A model generated the notes under the pieces. The model searched no databases and was not told the origin of the DNA. It saw nothing but the letters and a program-made list of their open reading frames with translations. Source: Bernardetia sp. (GTDB lineage Bacteria > Bacteroidota > Bacteroidia > Cytophagales > Bernardetiaceae). Taken from it: 36,503 nt of DNA. The DNA lies in assembly GCF_020630935.1 (NCBI RefSeq), contig NZ_JAHDIG010000051.1, forward strand, positions 1-36,503, read 5' to 3'. Both the position numbers and the translations under genes were made by a program. This document shows, in pieces, positions 5,740 through 12,290 of this stretch. How positions within the stretch are numbered: the first letter of the stretch is position 1; every line of letters starts with the position of its first letter.

Positions 5740-6777
5740 ATGAATAGCCGTCTTACTACTGGTTTACTCTTACTTGCTGTTGCTTTTTTGTTAGGATATA
5801 TTTTGATAGAAAAGTTTAGCCAAGTAGTTTTGGGAAGTGAAATGAAGACGCTACCAGAAGGTTATCATAATGTTCTTGTTCGTGTACCCACTACTTTTGA
5901 GTTTTGTGGGGAGCAAGTGCCATTATACGATGAAGAAGTCAGAGAAAGTTTTGACAAAGAACTCTATATTAATGTTTTTCGCCATTCTTCTACAAGCCTT
6001 ATTATCAAGCGTTCTGAAAAGTTTTTTCCTATTATTGAAAAAATTTTAAGAGAAGAAGGTGTTCCAGAAGATATGAAGTATATCGCTGTTATTGAAAGTG
6101 GGCTTGAAAATGTGCGTTCTCGTTCTGGAGCAGACGGATATTGGCAGTTTATGGAAGAGACAGCAAAAGAATTTGATTTAGAAATTGCAAAGGAAGTAGA
6201 TGAACGTTATCATATAGAAAAATCTACTCGTGCAGCTTGTAAGTATTTAAAACGTTCGTATAAAAAATTTGAAAACTGGACACTTGTAGCAGCGTCTTAC
6301 AATCGTGGAATGGGAGGAATGAATGCTGCCCTTCGCAATCAGAATGCAATTTCTTATTACGATGTAGCTCTAAACCCTGAAACAGCTCGCTATATCTATC
6401 GTGCTTTGGCATTTAAGGAAATTATGCAACATCCAGAAAAATACGGTTTCGTTATTCCTAAAGAGTTACGTTATCCTCCAGTAGAATATAGAAAAATTAC
6501 GCTTGATAGCACCATCAATGATATTTCGGCTCTTGCTACAAGATATGGAATGAGTTACAAAACGCTCAAATATCATAATCCTTGGCTTTTAATGAACACT
6601 CTTACTTTTTCTAAGAAAGACTTGAAAGAAGGTAAAACATATACACTTTTTGTTCCTCAAAATCCACCTATTCCACATTCAAATATTTTGGCTCAAGAAT
6701 CTTTAGCTATGAAGGAAATGCTTGATTCTATTCTCAAAGAAGAAGATACTGTTATCGATATTCAAGATATAAAATAG
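5740..6777 (+). CDS. Membrane-bound lytic transglycosylase (MltD-like)
   Basis: 345 residues. An N-terminal hydrophobic segment (about 7-23) anchors or exports the protein. A GH23/SLT catalytic domain follows (about 90-235): 'VPEDMKYIAVIESGLENVRSRSGADGYWQFMEETAKEFDL' carries the catalytic Glu (E119, in IES) and the GYWQFM motif, and 'AASYNRGMGGMNAAL' is the usual AYNAG-type motif. The C-terminal ~100 residues (247-315) resemble a LysM peptidoglycan-binding repeat: 'DSTINDISALATRYGMSYKTLKYHNPWLL'. It should cleave the MurNAc-GlcNAc bond in periplasmic peptidoglycan, giving 1,6-anhydro products. The gene is bracketed by inverted miniature elements A1 and A2; A2 was inserted at its stop codon. 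Confidence 0.9.
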   Translation: MNSRLTTGLLLLAVAFLLGYILIEKFSQVVLGSEMKTLPEGYHNVLVRVPTTFEFCGEQVPLYDEEVRESFDKELYINVFRHSSTSLIIKRSEKFFPIIEKILREEGVPEDMKYIAVIESGLENVRSRSGADGYWQFMEETAKEFDLEIAKEVDERYHIEKSTRAACKYLKRSYKKFENWTLVAASYNRGMGGMNAALRNQNAISYYDVALNPETARYIYRALAFKEIMQHPEKYGFVIPKELRYPPVEYRKITLDSTINDISALATRYGMSYKTLKYHNPWLLMNTLTFSKKDLKEGKTYTLFVPQNPPIPHSNILAQESLAMKEMLDSILKEEDTVIDIQDIK

Positions 6778-6780
6778 ATT

Positions 6781-6900
6781 AAAGTATTGGACATTATATA
6801 AAAATTTGTGGGCGTAGCTATACTAAAACTCCAACAAACGATATTTTCTCCCTGTTCTATGGCTTACAGAACAGCAAATACATTGGTGTCCAGTACTCTA
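6781..6900 (-). mobile_element. Miniature element family A, copy A2 (full length, inverted)
   Basis: This is the reverse-orientation counterpart of A1. It runs from AAAGTATTGGACAT to GTCCAGTACTCTA and contains the same internal blocks reversed (GGGCGTAGCTATACTAAAAC, CCAACAAACG, CTGTTCTATGGCTTACAGAA). Exact 10-bp direct repeats AAAATAGATT flank it at 6771-6780 and 6901-6910, a clean target-site duplication. The left copy contains the TAG stop of the upstream gene. The ends are less perfect than in A1, but the duplication is exact. Confidence 0.85.
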
Positions 6901-6984
6901 AAAATAGATTTTTTCTTGATAGTAATAAAAAAACGAATAAAGCTAAACACCTTATTCGTTTTTTATGAAATACTGAATATTTAT

Positions 6985-7377
6985 CTATTCTTCTGAATGC
7001 TTTACAGAAACAAGATTAAAGTTCAAATCAATAGATTCAATGTAATCTTCGCCATTCTCTAACATATCATAATCATCTTCTCTATAATGCCAGTTGATGG
7101 TTACGTCTCCTCCTTTTTCCTTTTCATATAATTCTAACGTTTCTAAGAGGTCTTGGAAACGCCTAGAAGTTGCTGTATTAAAATAAGAAAGGCGAAAGTT
7201 AAGAGTAATTTTCCTTTTAGGAGTTTGTAGATAACGCTCTAACCAATCAAAAACAGGCGCAAATACTTCTTCTGCGTGTTCTGGATAAGATTGTCCTTCT
7301 ATACTCAAAATCCCCTCTTCCCCATTAAAGTCAATCGTTGGGGTAAACTTTTGTCCTTTGAAAAAAAAATTTTCCAT
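6985..7377 (-). CDS. siaC: SiaC family regulatory phosphoprotein (DUF1987)
   Basis: 130 residues, matching the DUF1987/SiaC family in length and layout: 'T.DF....G.L.I.G.S.PE...F..P...WL..Y' followed by 'LNFRLSYFNTATSRRF..LL..L'. The Thr of YFNT falls at residue 68, the same number as the phosphorylated Thr68 known in Pseudomonas aeruginosa SiaC. In that system the kinase SiaB phosphorylates SiaC and the phosphatase SiaA removes it; unphosphorylated SiaC activates the diguanylate cyclase SiaD. Here the neighbouring minus-strand gene at 7490-8059 is a SiaB-like kinase, but no SiaA or SiaD is near. The ATG at 7377 has a good upstream promoter (7427-7460), so siaC can be transcribed separately from siaB. 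Confidence 0.9.
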   Translation of the reverse strand: MENFFFKGQKFTPTIDFNGEEGILSIEGQSYPEHAEEVFAPVFDWLERYLQTPKRKITLNFRLSYFNTATSRRFQDLLETLELYEKEKGGDVTINWHYREDDYDMLENGEDYIESIDLNFNLVSVKHSEE

Positions 7378-7426
7378 AATGGTTTGCTATGTTTTTGATA
7401 GCTTATGCTTTTCTTAGTAGTTGTAT

Positions 7427-7460
7427 CAAAATTAAGAATAGAAAATGAATCTAAGCTCAA
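7427..7460 (-). promoter_or_regulatory. Candidate siaC promoter
   Basis: On the minus strand TAATTTTG (7434 down to 7427) fits the -7 consensus TAnnTTTG. A TTG at 7460-7458 lies 23 bp upstream, near the usual -33 spacing. The -7 box is 50 bp before the siaC ATG. Confidence 0.55.
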
Positions 7461-7489
7461 TTTATATTAATTTTTAGTATATCTTTTTT

Positions 7490-8059
7490 TTATGTATCTG
7501 TTGGTTGCCAGTCTTTATTTACTGTTACAGTAATTGAAAAAAAGCTAAGATGTTCTGAAATAGTATCAAAACGTATTTTTAAAGGATTGCCAGAGCGTCT
7601 TACCATATCTATTAACCCTACATGTGCACCTGTGCTTGTTTTGCCTTTGGCGTTTTTTCTTTCTTGTCTATAATACGCTGTTAAGCTCTCTTTATCCAGA
7701 CCGTTTATGTAATTGCAACGCTCTTCTAAGGCTTCTCGCTGATGCTTTTTTACCATATTTCCAGCACTCAATGAGTAATGGTTTCCCAAATCACGAATAG
7801 AAACAATGCCTACTCCAATGTGTGAATCAGTAGTATGAAAGTGTTTTTTTTCAGCTGAATGATGATAAATATTTTGAGCCAGTTCAATAAAAATGGCAAA
7901 AATTTTACTTTTTATTGTTTCTCGGTCAGATATTTTTTCTTTTAAGTTCTCTGCAATTTCTGATAATACAGATTGCGACAAAGCACCTTGAAAAATAGCA
8001 GTAACACCATTTTTATTAAACTCGTTGTAATATTTAGTAATCTGAAAATCGTCGTGCAT
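7490..8059 (-). CDS. siaB: SiaB family protein kinase (DUF6272)
   Basis: 189 residues with a GHKL/HATPase-like layout. The N-box is 'IFAIFIELAQNIYHHSAE' (about residues 53-70), and 'GVGIVSIRDLGNHYSLSAGNMV' and 'STGAHVGLIDMVRRSGNPL' supply later ATP-lid-like segments. 'ELAQNIYHHS' and 'GLIDMVRRS' are what I recognise from SiaB-type kinases, which act as anti-sigma-factor-like Ser/Thr kinases on SiaC. It lies 112 bp upstream of siaC on the same strand. No membrane segment is seen, so it should be cytoplasmic. The ATG at 8059 is followed directly by 'HDDFQITKYYNEF', a reasonable N terminus. Confidence 0.88.
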   Translation of the reverse strand: MHDDFQITKYYNEFNKNGVTAIFQGALSQSVLSEIAENLKEKISDRETIKSKIFAIFIELAQNIYHHSAEKKHFHTTDSHIGVGIVSIRDLGNHYSLSAGNMVKKHQREALEERCNYINGLDKESLTAYYRQERKNAKGKTSTGAHVGLIDMVRRSGNPLKIRFDTISEHLSFFSITVTVNKDWQPTDT

Positions 8060-8450
8060 ATTATGCCGAAATATAGGAGAATTAATTAAATAATAGATTC
8101 AACGAATAATAAAAAAGTATTCGCTTTGTTTAGTGTTCTAATGTATTGGTAAAAGTAGTTTCTAATTTATTTTTGAAAAATAAAATTAGGATATGTATAT
8201 CAATGATATTCTTAAACCAAATCTTTAATCAGCATCTTATATTAGATAAGCTATGCACAATTTAACATATATAAATCAGAAATCAAATACTTTTTATTAA
8301 AAAGCTCAACACTTTATACAAGATATAAAATATATTTTGTAAGTGTTGAAGTGAATACCTTTTGATAAGAACAGATTTATATTTTTACAGATAACAAGGG
8401 TACAAATATATGTTTTATAATCCAATACTCAAATAAAGGCAGAATACAGG
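8060..8450. other. Non-coding stretch between siaB and a membrane-protein gene
   Basis: About 390 AT-rich bases without a plausible gene. A hairpin TCAACACTT (8306-8314) / AAGTGTTGA (8341-8349) lies ~100 bp past the 3' end of the minus-strand gene at 8451. On the minus strand it is followed by CTTTTTAAT, so it may terminate that gene. The siaB promoter should be in the left part, but no good TAnnTTTG was found. Confidence 0.5.
8306..8349 (-). terminator. Possible terminator hairpin
   Basis: A nine-pair stem TCAACACTT / AAGTGTTGA with a long AT-rich loop. On the minus strand the stem is followed by GAGCTTTTTAAT. The distance of about 100 bp from the gene end and the large loop lower confidence. 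Confidence 0.4.
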
Positions 8451-8963
8451 TTATTTTTCTATGACCTGATAAGCATTTAATAATTTTTTTAATTTCTTTT
8501 TATAAGAAGAAACAAGAAGTGTTTGGTTGTTTTTTGGAGAAAGCATACTCAAAAATAGTATTCCTACAAGTAGCAATGCTATCCATAAATCATCCCTAGC
8601 TTCTAAATACATGATAGCTCCAAGTCCAAGAATTAACCCTCCTAATACGATTAATAAAATTTTGCGCCATTTTTTAGATATAAACTCATCATATTCAAAA
8701 GTTACTTCCACTTTAGTATATTCAGCCTCTCTGACAAAGAAGCCTTTTAAAATATGCTCATATTTACCTCTAGTTTTAAGATGAAATGAATTATGTGAGA
8801 TTGTTCCCTCAAAGTGTAAACCACTTTTAAGAGCTTCTACAAAGTTTTGTTTCTGACTCTCTTCTGCAACTCCATTTTTCAGATGAGCAACGATTTGCTC
8901 TGGTGTGAGTTTGGTAAAATAAACTAAATATTCGTCGGACAGGACTTTATCTTCATTTTTCAT
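8451..8963 (-). CDS. Hypothetical membrane protein with two central helices
   Basis: 170 residues, not recognised. A soluble N-terminal ~100 residues contains 'FTKLTPEQIVAHLKNGVAEESQKQNFVEALKSGLHFEGTIS' and a beta-rich part 'FHLKTRGKYEHILKGFFVREAEYTKVEVTFEYDEF'. Two adjacent transmembrane helices follow (about 103-119, ILLIVLGGLILGLGAIM, and 127-142, WIALLLVGILFLSML). A basic tail SSYKKKLKKLL suggests a cytoplasmic C terminus, hence both ends inside. The hairpin topology with a cytosolic N-terminal domain resembles generic membrane-anchored sensor or PH-like proteins; that is only a guess. The ATG at 8963 is clear. Confidence 0.75.
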   Translation of the reverse strand: MKNEDKVLSDEYLVYFTKLTPEQIVAHLKNGVAEESQKQNFVEALKSGLHFEGTISHNSFHLKTRGKYEHILKGFFVREAEYTKVEVTFEYDEFISKKWRKILLIVLGGLILGLGAIMYLEARDDLWIALLLVGILFLSMLSPKNNQTLLVSSYKKKLKKLLNAYQVIEK

Positions 8964-9361
8964 AATGTGAAAGAATTAAAATAAAATAATAGGTGGGTTA
9001 GGGAAAGTCAAGTTTTATCTTCAATTAGAATAACTATACAAGTATGGATTTTCTTCTCATAATTTCCATATTGTAAAACCATAGGTAGTATTTAATTTTT
9101 CAACAAAAATGACTTACAAACTGTCTATATTTCCAAAATTGTCGTTTTTGCGCTATATTTGCATATTATTTTTCCGACTTTTTACTAGAAGTAGGTCGTC
9201 TTGTTTTAAATATTAAATAGAAAGCAAGTAAAAAATCAGTACAATAACGAAAAAATAATTGAGCCGTAATAGAATAAAATAAATATATATTCAAATAAAA
9301 AAACTCAATTATCCATTTCAAAAGTCGCTATATCAAAAACCATTAACTAAAAAGATACAAC
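8964..9361. other. Divergent intergenic region with long leader
   Basis: A nearly 400-bp AT-rich region between divergent genes. A -7 element TATATTTG at 9154-9161 would give the synthase gene a leader of ~190 nt. No riboswitch or strong hairpin was recognised in that leader. Confidence 0.5.
9154..9161 (+). promoter_or_regulatory. Candidate -7 element of the alpha-oxoamine synthase gene
   Basis: TATATTTG fits TAnnTTTG. No clear -33 TTG at the right distance. It would leave a long untranslated leader before 9362. Confidence 0.4.
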
Positions 9362-10606
9362 GTGGATTTATTCGAAAAATTAAAAACTAATCGTGGACCT
9401 TTAGGTCAGTTTTCTTCTGTTGCACACGGATATTTCGCATTTCCAAAATTAGAAGGAGAAATTAAGCCTCGTATGAAATTTAGAGGAAAGGAAGTATTGA
9501 CATGGAGCTTGAACAATTATCTAGGACTTGGCAATCATCCTGAAGTACGCAAAGCAGATACAGAAGCGACAAAAGATTGGGGACTTGCCTATCCGATGGG
9601 CTCACGTATGATGTCTGGAAATTCGAATACGATTGAAGAGTTTGAATCACAGCTTTCTGATTTTGTTCAGAAAGAAGATACCTTTATCTTAAATTATGGT
9701 TATCAAGGAATTATGTCTGTTGTAGATGCTCTCCTTGACCGTAAAGATGTAGTAGTATATGATTCTGAGTGTCATGCTTGTATCATTGATGGACTTCGTA
9801 TGAGCCTTGCCAAGCGTTATGTATTTCCTCATAATGATATTGAAAAGTGTGAAAAACAATTAGAAAGAGCCACTAAATATGTAGCAGAAACAGGTGGAGC
9901 TATTTTAGTGATTACAGAAGGTGTTTTTGGAATGCTCGGCGACCAAGGCAAACTCAAAGAGATTGTAGAACTTAAAGAAAAATTCCAATTCCGTTTGTTG
10001 GTGGATGATGCACACGGCTTTGGTACAATGGGAGAGACAGGTATCGGAACAGGAGAGGCACAAGGTGTTCAAGACCAAATCGATATATATTTCTCTACTT
10101 TTGCTAAGTCTATGGCAAGTATTGGAGCATTTATTTCAGGTCCAGAAGACGTAATCAATTATTTGCGTTACAATATGCGTTCACAGATTTATGCAAAAAC
10201 ACTTCCTATGCCACTTGTAGTGGGTAATATGAAGCGTTTGGAAATGCTTCGTACTATGCCAGAGCTAAAGGAGAATCTTTGGAAAGTCGTAAATGCTCTT
10301 CAAAATGGTTTGCGTGAAAACGGGTTTAATATCGGAGAAACTAACTCACCAGTGACTCCAGTATTTTTGAGTGGAGGAAATAACGAGGCTGGAAATCTTA
10401 TTATTGACCTTCGTGAAAACTACCACATCTTCTGCTCTGTGGTTATTTATCCAGTTGTGCCTAAAGATGTAATTATGTTACGTCTTATTCCAACAGCAGC
10501 GCATACTTTAGAGGATGTAACAGAAACTATTGAGGCGTTTAAAGCTGTTTCTGACAAACTCAAAAATGGAGTGTATGCTAATAGCGAAATTAGTGCAGCT
10601 ATATAA
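9362..10606 (+). CDS. PLP-dependent alpha-oxoamine synthase (serine palmitoyltransferase / cysteate acyltransferase-like)
   Basis: 414 residues, the size of the fold-type I alpha-oxoamine synthases (AONS, KBL, ALAS, SPT). Family landmarks: 'SLNNYLGLGNHPEV', 'GSRMMSGNS', 'DSECHACIIDG' with the PLP-stacking His, 'LLVDDAHGFGTMG' (Asp215/216, His218) and the PLP lysine in 'FSTFAKSMASIGAF' (K249). These enzymes join an acyl-CoA or acyl-ACP to an amino acid with loss of CO2. In Bacteroidota the likely product is a sphingoid base (serine) or a capnine-type sulfonolipid base (cysteate); the sequence alone does not decide. The start is GTG at 9362, giving MDLFEKLK; no better ATG is upstream. It stands alone and ends in a strong terminator. 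Confidence 0.85.
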   Translation: MDLFEKLKTNRGPLGQFSSVAHGYFAFPKLEGEIKPRMKFRGKEVLTWSLNNYLGLGNHPEVRKADTEATKDWGLAYPMGSRMMSGNSNTIEEFESQLSDFVQKEDTFILNYGYQGIMSVVDALLDRKDVVVYDSECHACIIDGLRMSLAKRYVFPHNDIEKCEKQLERATKYVAETGGAILVITEGVFGMLGDQGKLKEIVELKEKFQFRLLVDDAHGFGTMGETGIGTGEAQGVQDQIDIYFSTFAKSMASIGAFISGPEDVINYLRYNMRSQIYAKTLPMPLVVGNMKRLEMLRTMPELKENLWKVVNALQNGLRENGFNIGETNSPVTPVFLSGGNNEAGNLIIDLRENYHIFCSVVIYPVVPKDVIMLRLIPTAAHTLEDVTETIEAFKAVSDKLKNGVYANSEISAAI

Positions 10607-10920
10607 TTTAACTATTTCTAGGTCATTTTCTTACTTCTAAAGAATTGGAAGAGCATAATTCAAGTTATTATAAATCTTTGTGTTTCAGTAATTTATAATA
10701 ATTATTCTCTGATAGTTAGGAAAGCCCTATTTTTTTTATGAAAAAAATAGGGCTAAAATTGAAAAAAAATGCCTTTAAACGCTGTTTTTGACAGTTTTGT
10801 TAGTATATTGTCATTCAAATAGAGCATATATGAGCTAAAAAGATATTTTATCTAATACGTTCTTTGCTCATCAAAAATATATTTTAATTAAATTTTATAA
10901 CCTTCAATTTACTTTTCACT
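10607..10920. other. Intergenic stretch with terminator
   Basis: It holds the terminator at 10723-10754 for the upstream gene; the rest is AT-rich leader or promoter of the histone-like gene. No consensus TAnnTTTG was identified with confidence. Confidence 0.5.
10723..10754. terminator. Perfect 14-bp A/T-tailed hairpin
   Basis: AGCCCTATTTTTTT (10723-10736) pairs perfectly with AAAAAAATAGGGCT (10741-10754) around TATG. Its distance from the synthase stop (~115 bp) fits termination of that transcript. Confidence 0.7.
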
Positions 10921-11115
10921 ATGGGTCGTTATCAAGAAGTCGAAGACTTAATTACAGGATTACAAGAAGATTTTTCTAAGTTCTACGAAAAAGACAACCA
11001 AGCTGCTGGAACTCGTATCCGTAAAGGAATGCAAGAGCTTAAAAAAATTGCACAAGAAATCCGTACAGAAGTACAAGAAACTAAAAATAAACGTGCAGCA
11101 GAAACTAAGAAGTAA
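10921..11115 (+). CDS. Histone H1-like (Hc1-type) DNA-binding protein
   Basis: 64 residues, highly charged: an acidic amphipathic first half 'DLITGLQEDFSKFYEKDN' and a basic half with 'AAGTRIRKGMQELKKIAQEIRTEVQETKNKRA'. The block 'F.KFY.K.N.AAGTR.RKGMQ.LKK.AQ.IR..VQE.K' is the Hc1-like histone core found as a short single-copy protein across Bacteroidota. It is expected to bind DNA in the nucleoid; the exact role is unknown. It is monocistronic with its own terminator at 11140-11177. Well-conserved coding and A-rich upstream sequence agree with strong expression, which is inference. Confidence 0.88.
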   Translation: MGRYQEVEDLITGLQEDFSKFYEKDNQAAGTRIRKGMQELKKIAQEIRTEVQETKNKRAAETKK

Positions 11116-11139
11116 TCCTAACTTTATAGTTTTTACAAT

Positions 11140-11177
11140 AAAAAACCATTTCTACTTTTTGCTAGAAATGGTTTTTT
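11140..11177 (+). terminator. Intrinsic terminator after the histone-like gene
   Basis: AAAAAACCATTTCTA (11140-11154) pairs perfectly over 15 bp with TAGAAATGGTTTTTT (11163-11177), loop CTTTTTGC, followed by more T. Because the arms are A- and T-rich it can also act on the convergent minus-strand gene at 11203. Confidence 0.85.
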
Positions 11178-11202
11178 GTTTTTTGTAAAATATAACTTTA
11201 TT

Positions 11203-12147
11203 TTATAAATGAACTTTCTCATCTTCTAAGCTATCATCCGTATCTAGCTCCAAGGTAGCGTGATGTACAGAATGATGTAAGAGTTCATGACGAATCATGA
11301 GCTTTAGATTTTCCCAATGTTGTATTATGTTTTCTGTGTCCTCAAAAACAGATTCTTTCAATACTACATGTACAGTCATTGCATTTTCTGTACTGCTCAA
11401 AGCCCAAACGTGCATGTGATGAACACTCTCTATTTCATCTATTTCTAAAAGAGATTTTTCTATTTCTTCTAATTTTATGCTTTTGGGTACACCGTCTAAA
11501 ACAAGTCTAATGCTTTCATTGAATAAATTCCATGTAGAAATTAAAACAATTATTGCAATTACGCAGCTAATAATTGGGTCGATGATTTTAAAACCTGTAA
11601 AATAAATGATTGTGCCTGCTATAACTACACCTACTGAAACCAGTGCATCAACAAGCAAATGTAAAAAAGCTCCTTTTACGTTGATGTCGTCTTCCTGCCC
11701 TTTAAAAAATAAAAAAGCAGAAATTGTATTTATCACAACCCCAATCCCAGACACCATAATAATTGCAGTGCCAGCTACTGGAGAAGGCGTTGAAAAACGT
11801 TCCACTGCTTCATAAATAATTCCTCCAGCTACAAAAACGAGCAATATAGAGTTAATAAGAGATGCCAATAAAGAAGCCTTCTTAAATCCATACGTATAAC
11901 TAAGGGTCGCTGTCTTTTTTGCAAGTTTCATCCCTATAAGAGCCAAAATTAGACTTCCTACATCGCTTAAGTTATGTGTAGCGTCAGATAAAAGAGCAAG
12001 TGAGTTAGTAGCATATCCATAAAAAAATTCTATAGCTGTAAATATAATATTTAACGCAATACCAATGTAGAAAGCTACGTTTATATTTTCTAAACTTTTG
12101 GGTGCATGCTCGTGGTTATGCCTTTCTTGATGGTGTGAGTGTGTCAT
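11203..12147 (-). CDS. Cation diffusion facilitator (CzcD/ZitB-like)
   Basis: 314 residues with six transmembrane helices and a C-terminal cytoplasmic domain. The metal site is of the HD-HD type: H58 and D62 in 'LLSDATHNLSD' (helix 2) and H163 and D167 in 'HLLVDALVSVG' (helix 5). The N terminus is His-rich (MTHSHHQERHNHEH) and the C-terminal domain has 'VHHMHVWALSS' and 'HHSVHHATLE'. It should export Zn2+ or a related divalent cation by proton antiport from the inner membrane. The arrangement fits CzcD/ZitB more than ferrous-iron exporters. The gene is alone, convergent with the histone-like gene. Confidence 0.93.
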   Translation of the reverse strand: MTHSHHQERHNHEHAPKSLENINVAFYIGIALNIIFTAIEFFYGYATNSLALLSDATHNLSDVGSLILALIGMKLAKKTATLSYTYGFKKASLLASLINSILLVFVAGGIIYEAVERFSTPSPVAGTAIIMVSGIGVVINTISAFLFFKGQEDDINVKGAFLHLLVDALVSVGVVIAGTIIYFTGFKIIDPIISCVIAIIVLISTWNLFNESIRLVLDGVPKSIKLEEIEKSLLEIDEIESVHHMHVWALSSTENAMTVHVVLKESVFEDTENIIQHWENLKLMIRHELLHHSVHHATLELDTDDSLEDEKVHL

Positions 12148-12218
12148 TAGGTTAAAAACAGGATAGAAATCAAGTTATGCTTATAAAACTACTAAATAAG
12201 TGATGTAAATTTGCTAGA

Positions 12219-12253
12219 TTGATATATTATACATGTAATTTGACTTAATTTTG
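12219..12253 (+). promoter_or_regulatory. Candidate promoter of the TlpA-like gene
   Basis: TAATTTTG at 12246-12253 fits the -7 consensus with TTG at 12219-12221, 24 bp upstream. The -7 lies 38 bp before the preferred ATG at 12291. A second -7-like box TAAATTTG is at 12206-12213. Confidence 0.45.
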
Positions 12254-12290
12254 TTTAATATAGTTGTATTTTTTTAAGAATTTTATACTA

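Noticed and set aside
6808-6996. A 62-codon plus-strand frame after the transglycosylase gene
   Set aside because: It reads through miniature element A2 and has no similarity to any protein known to me.
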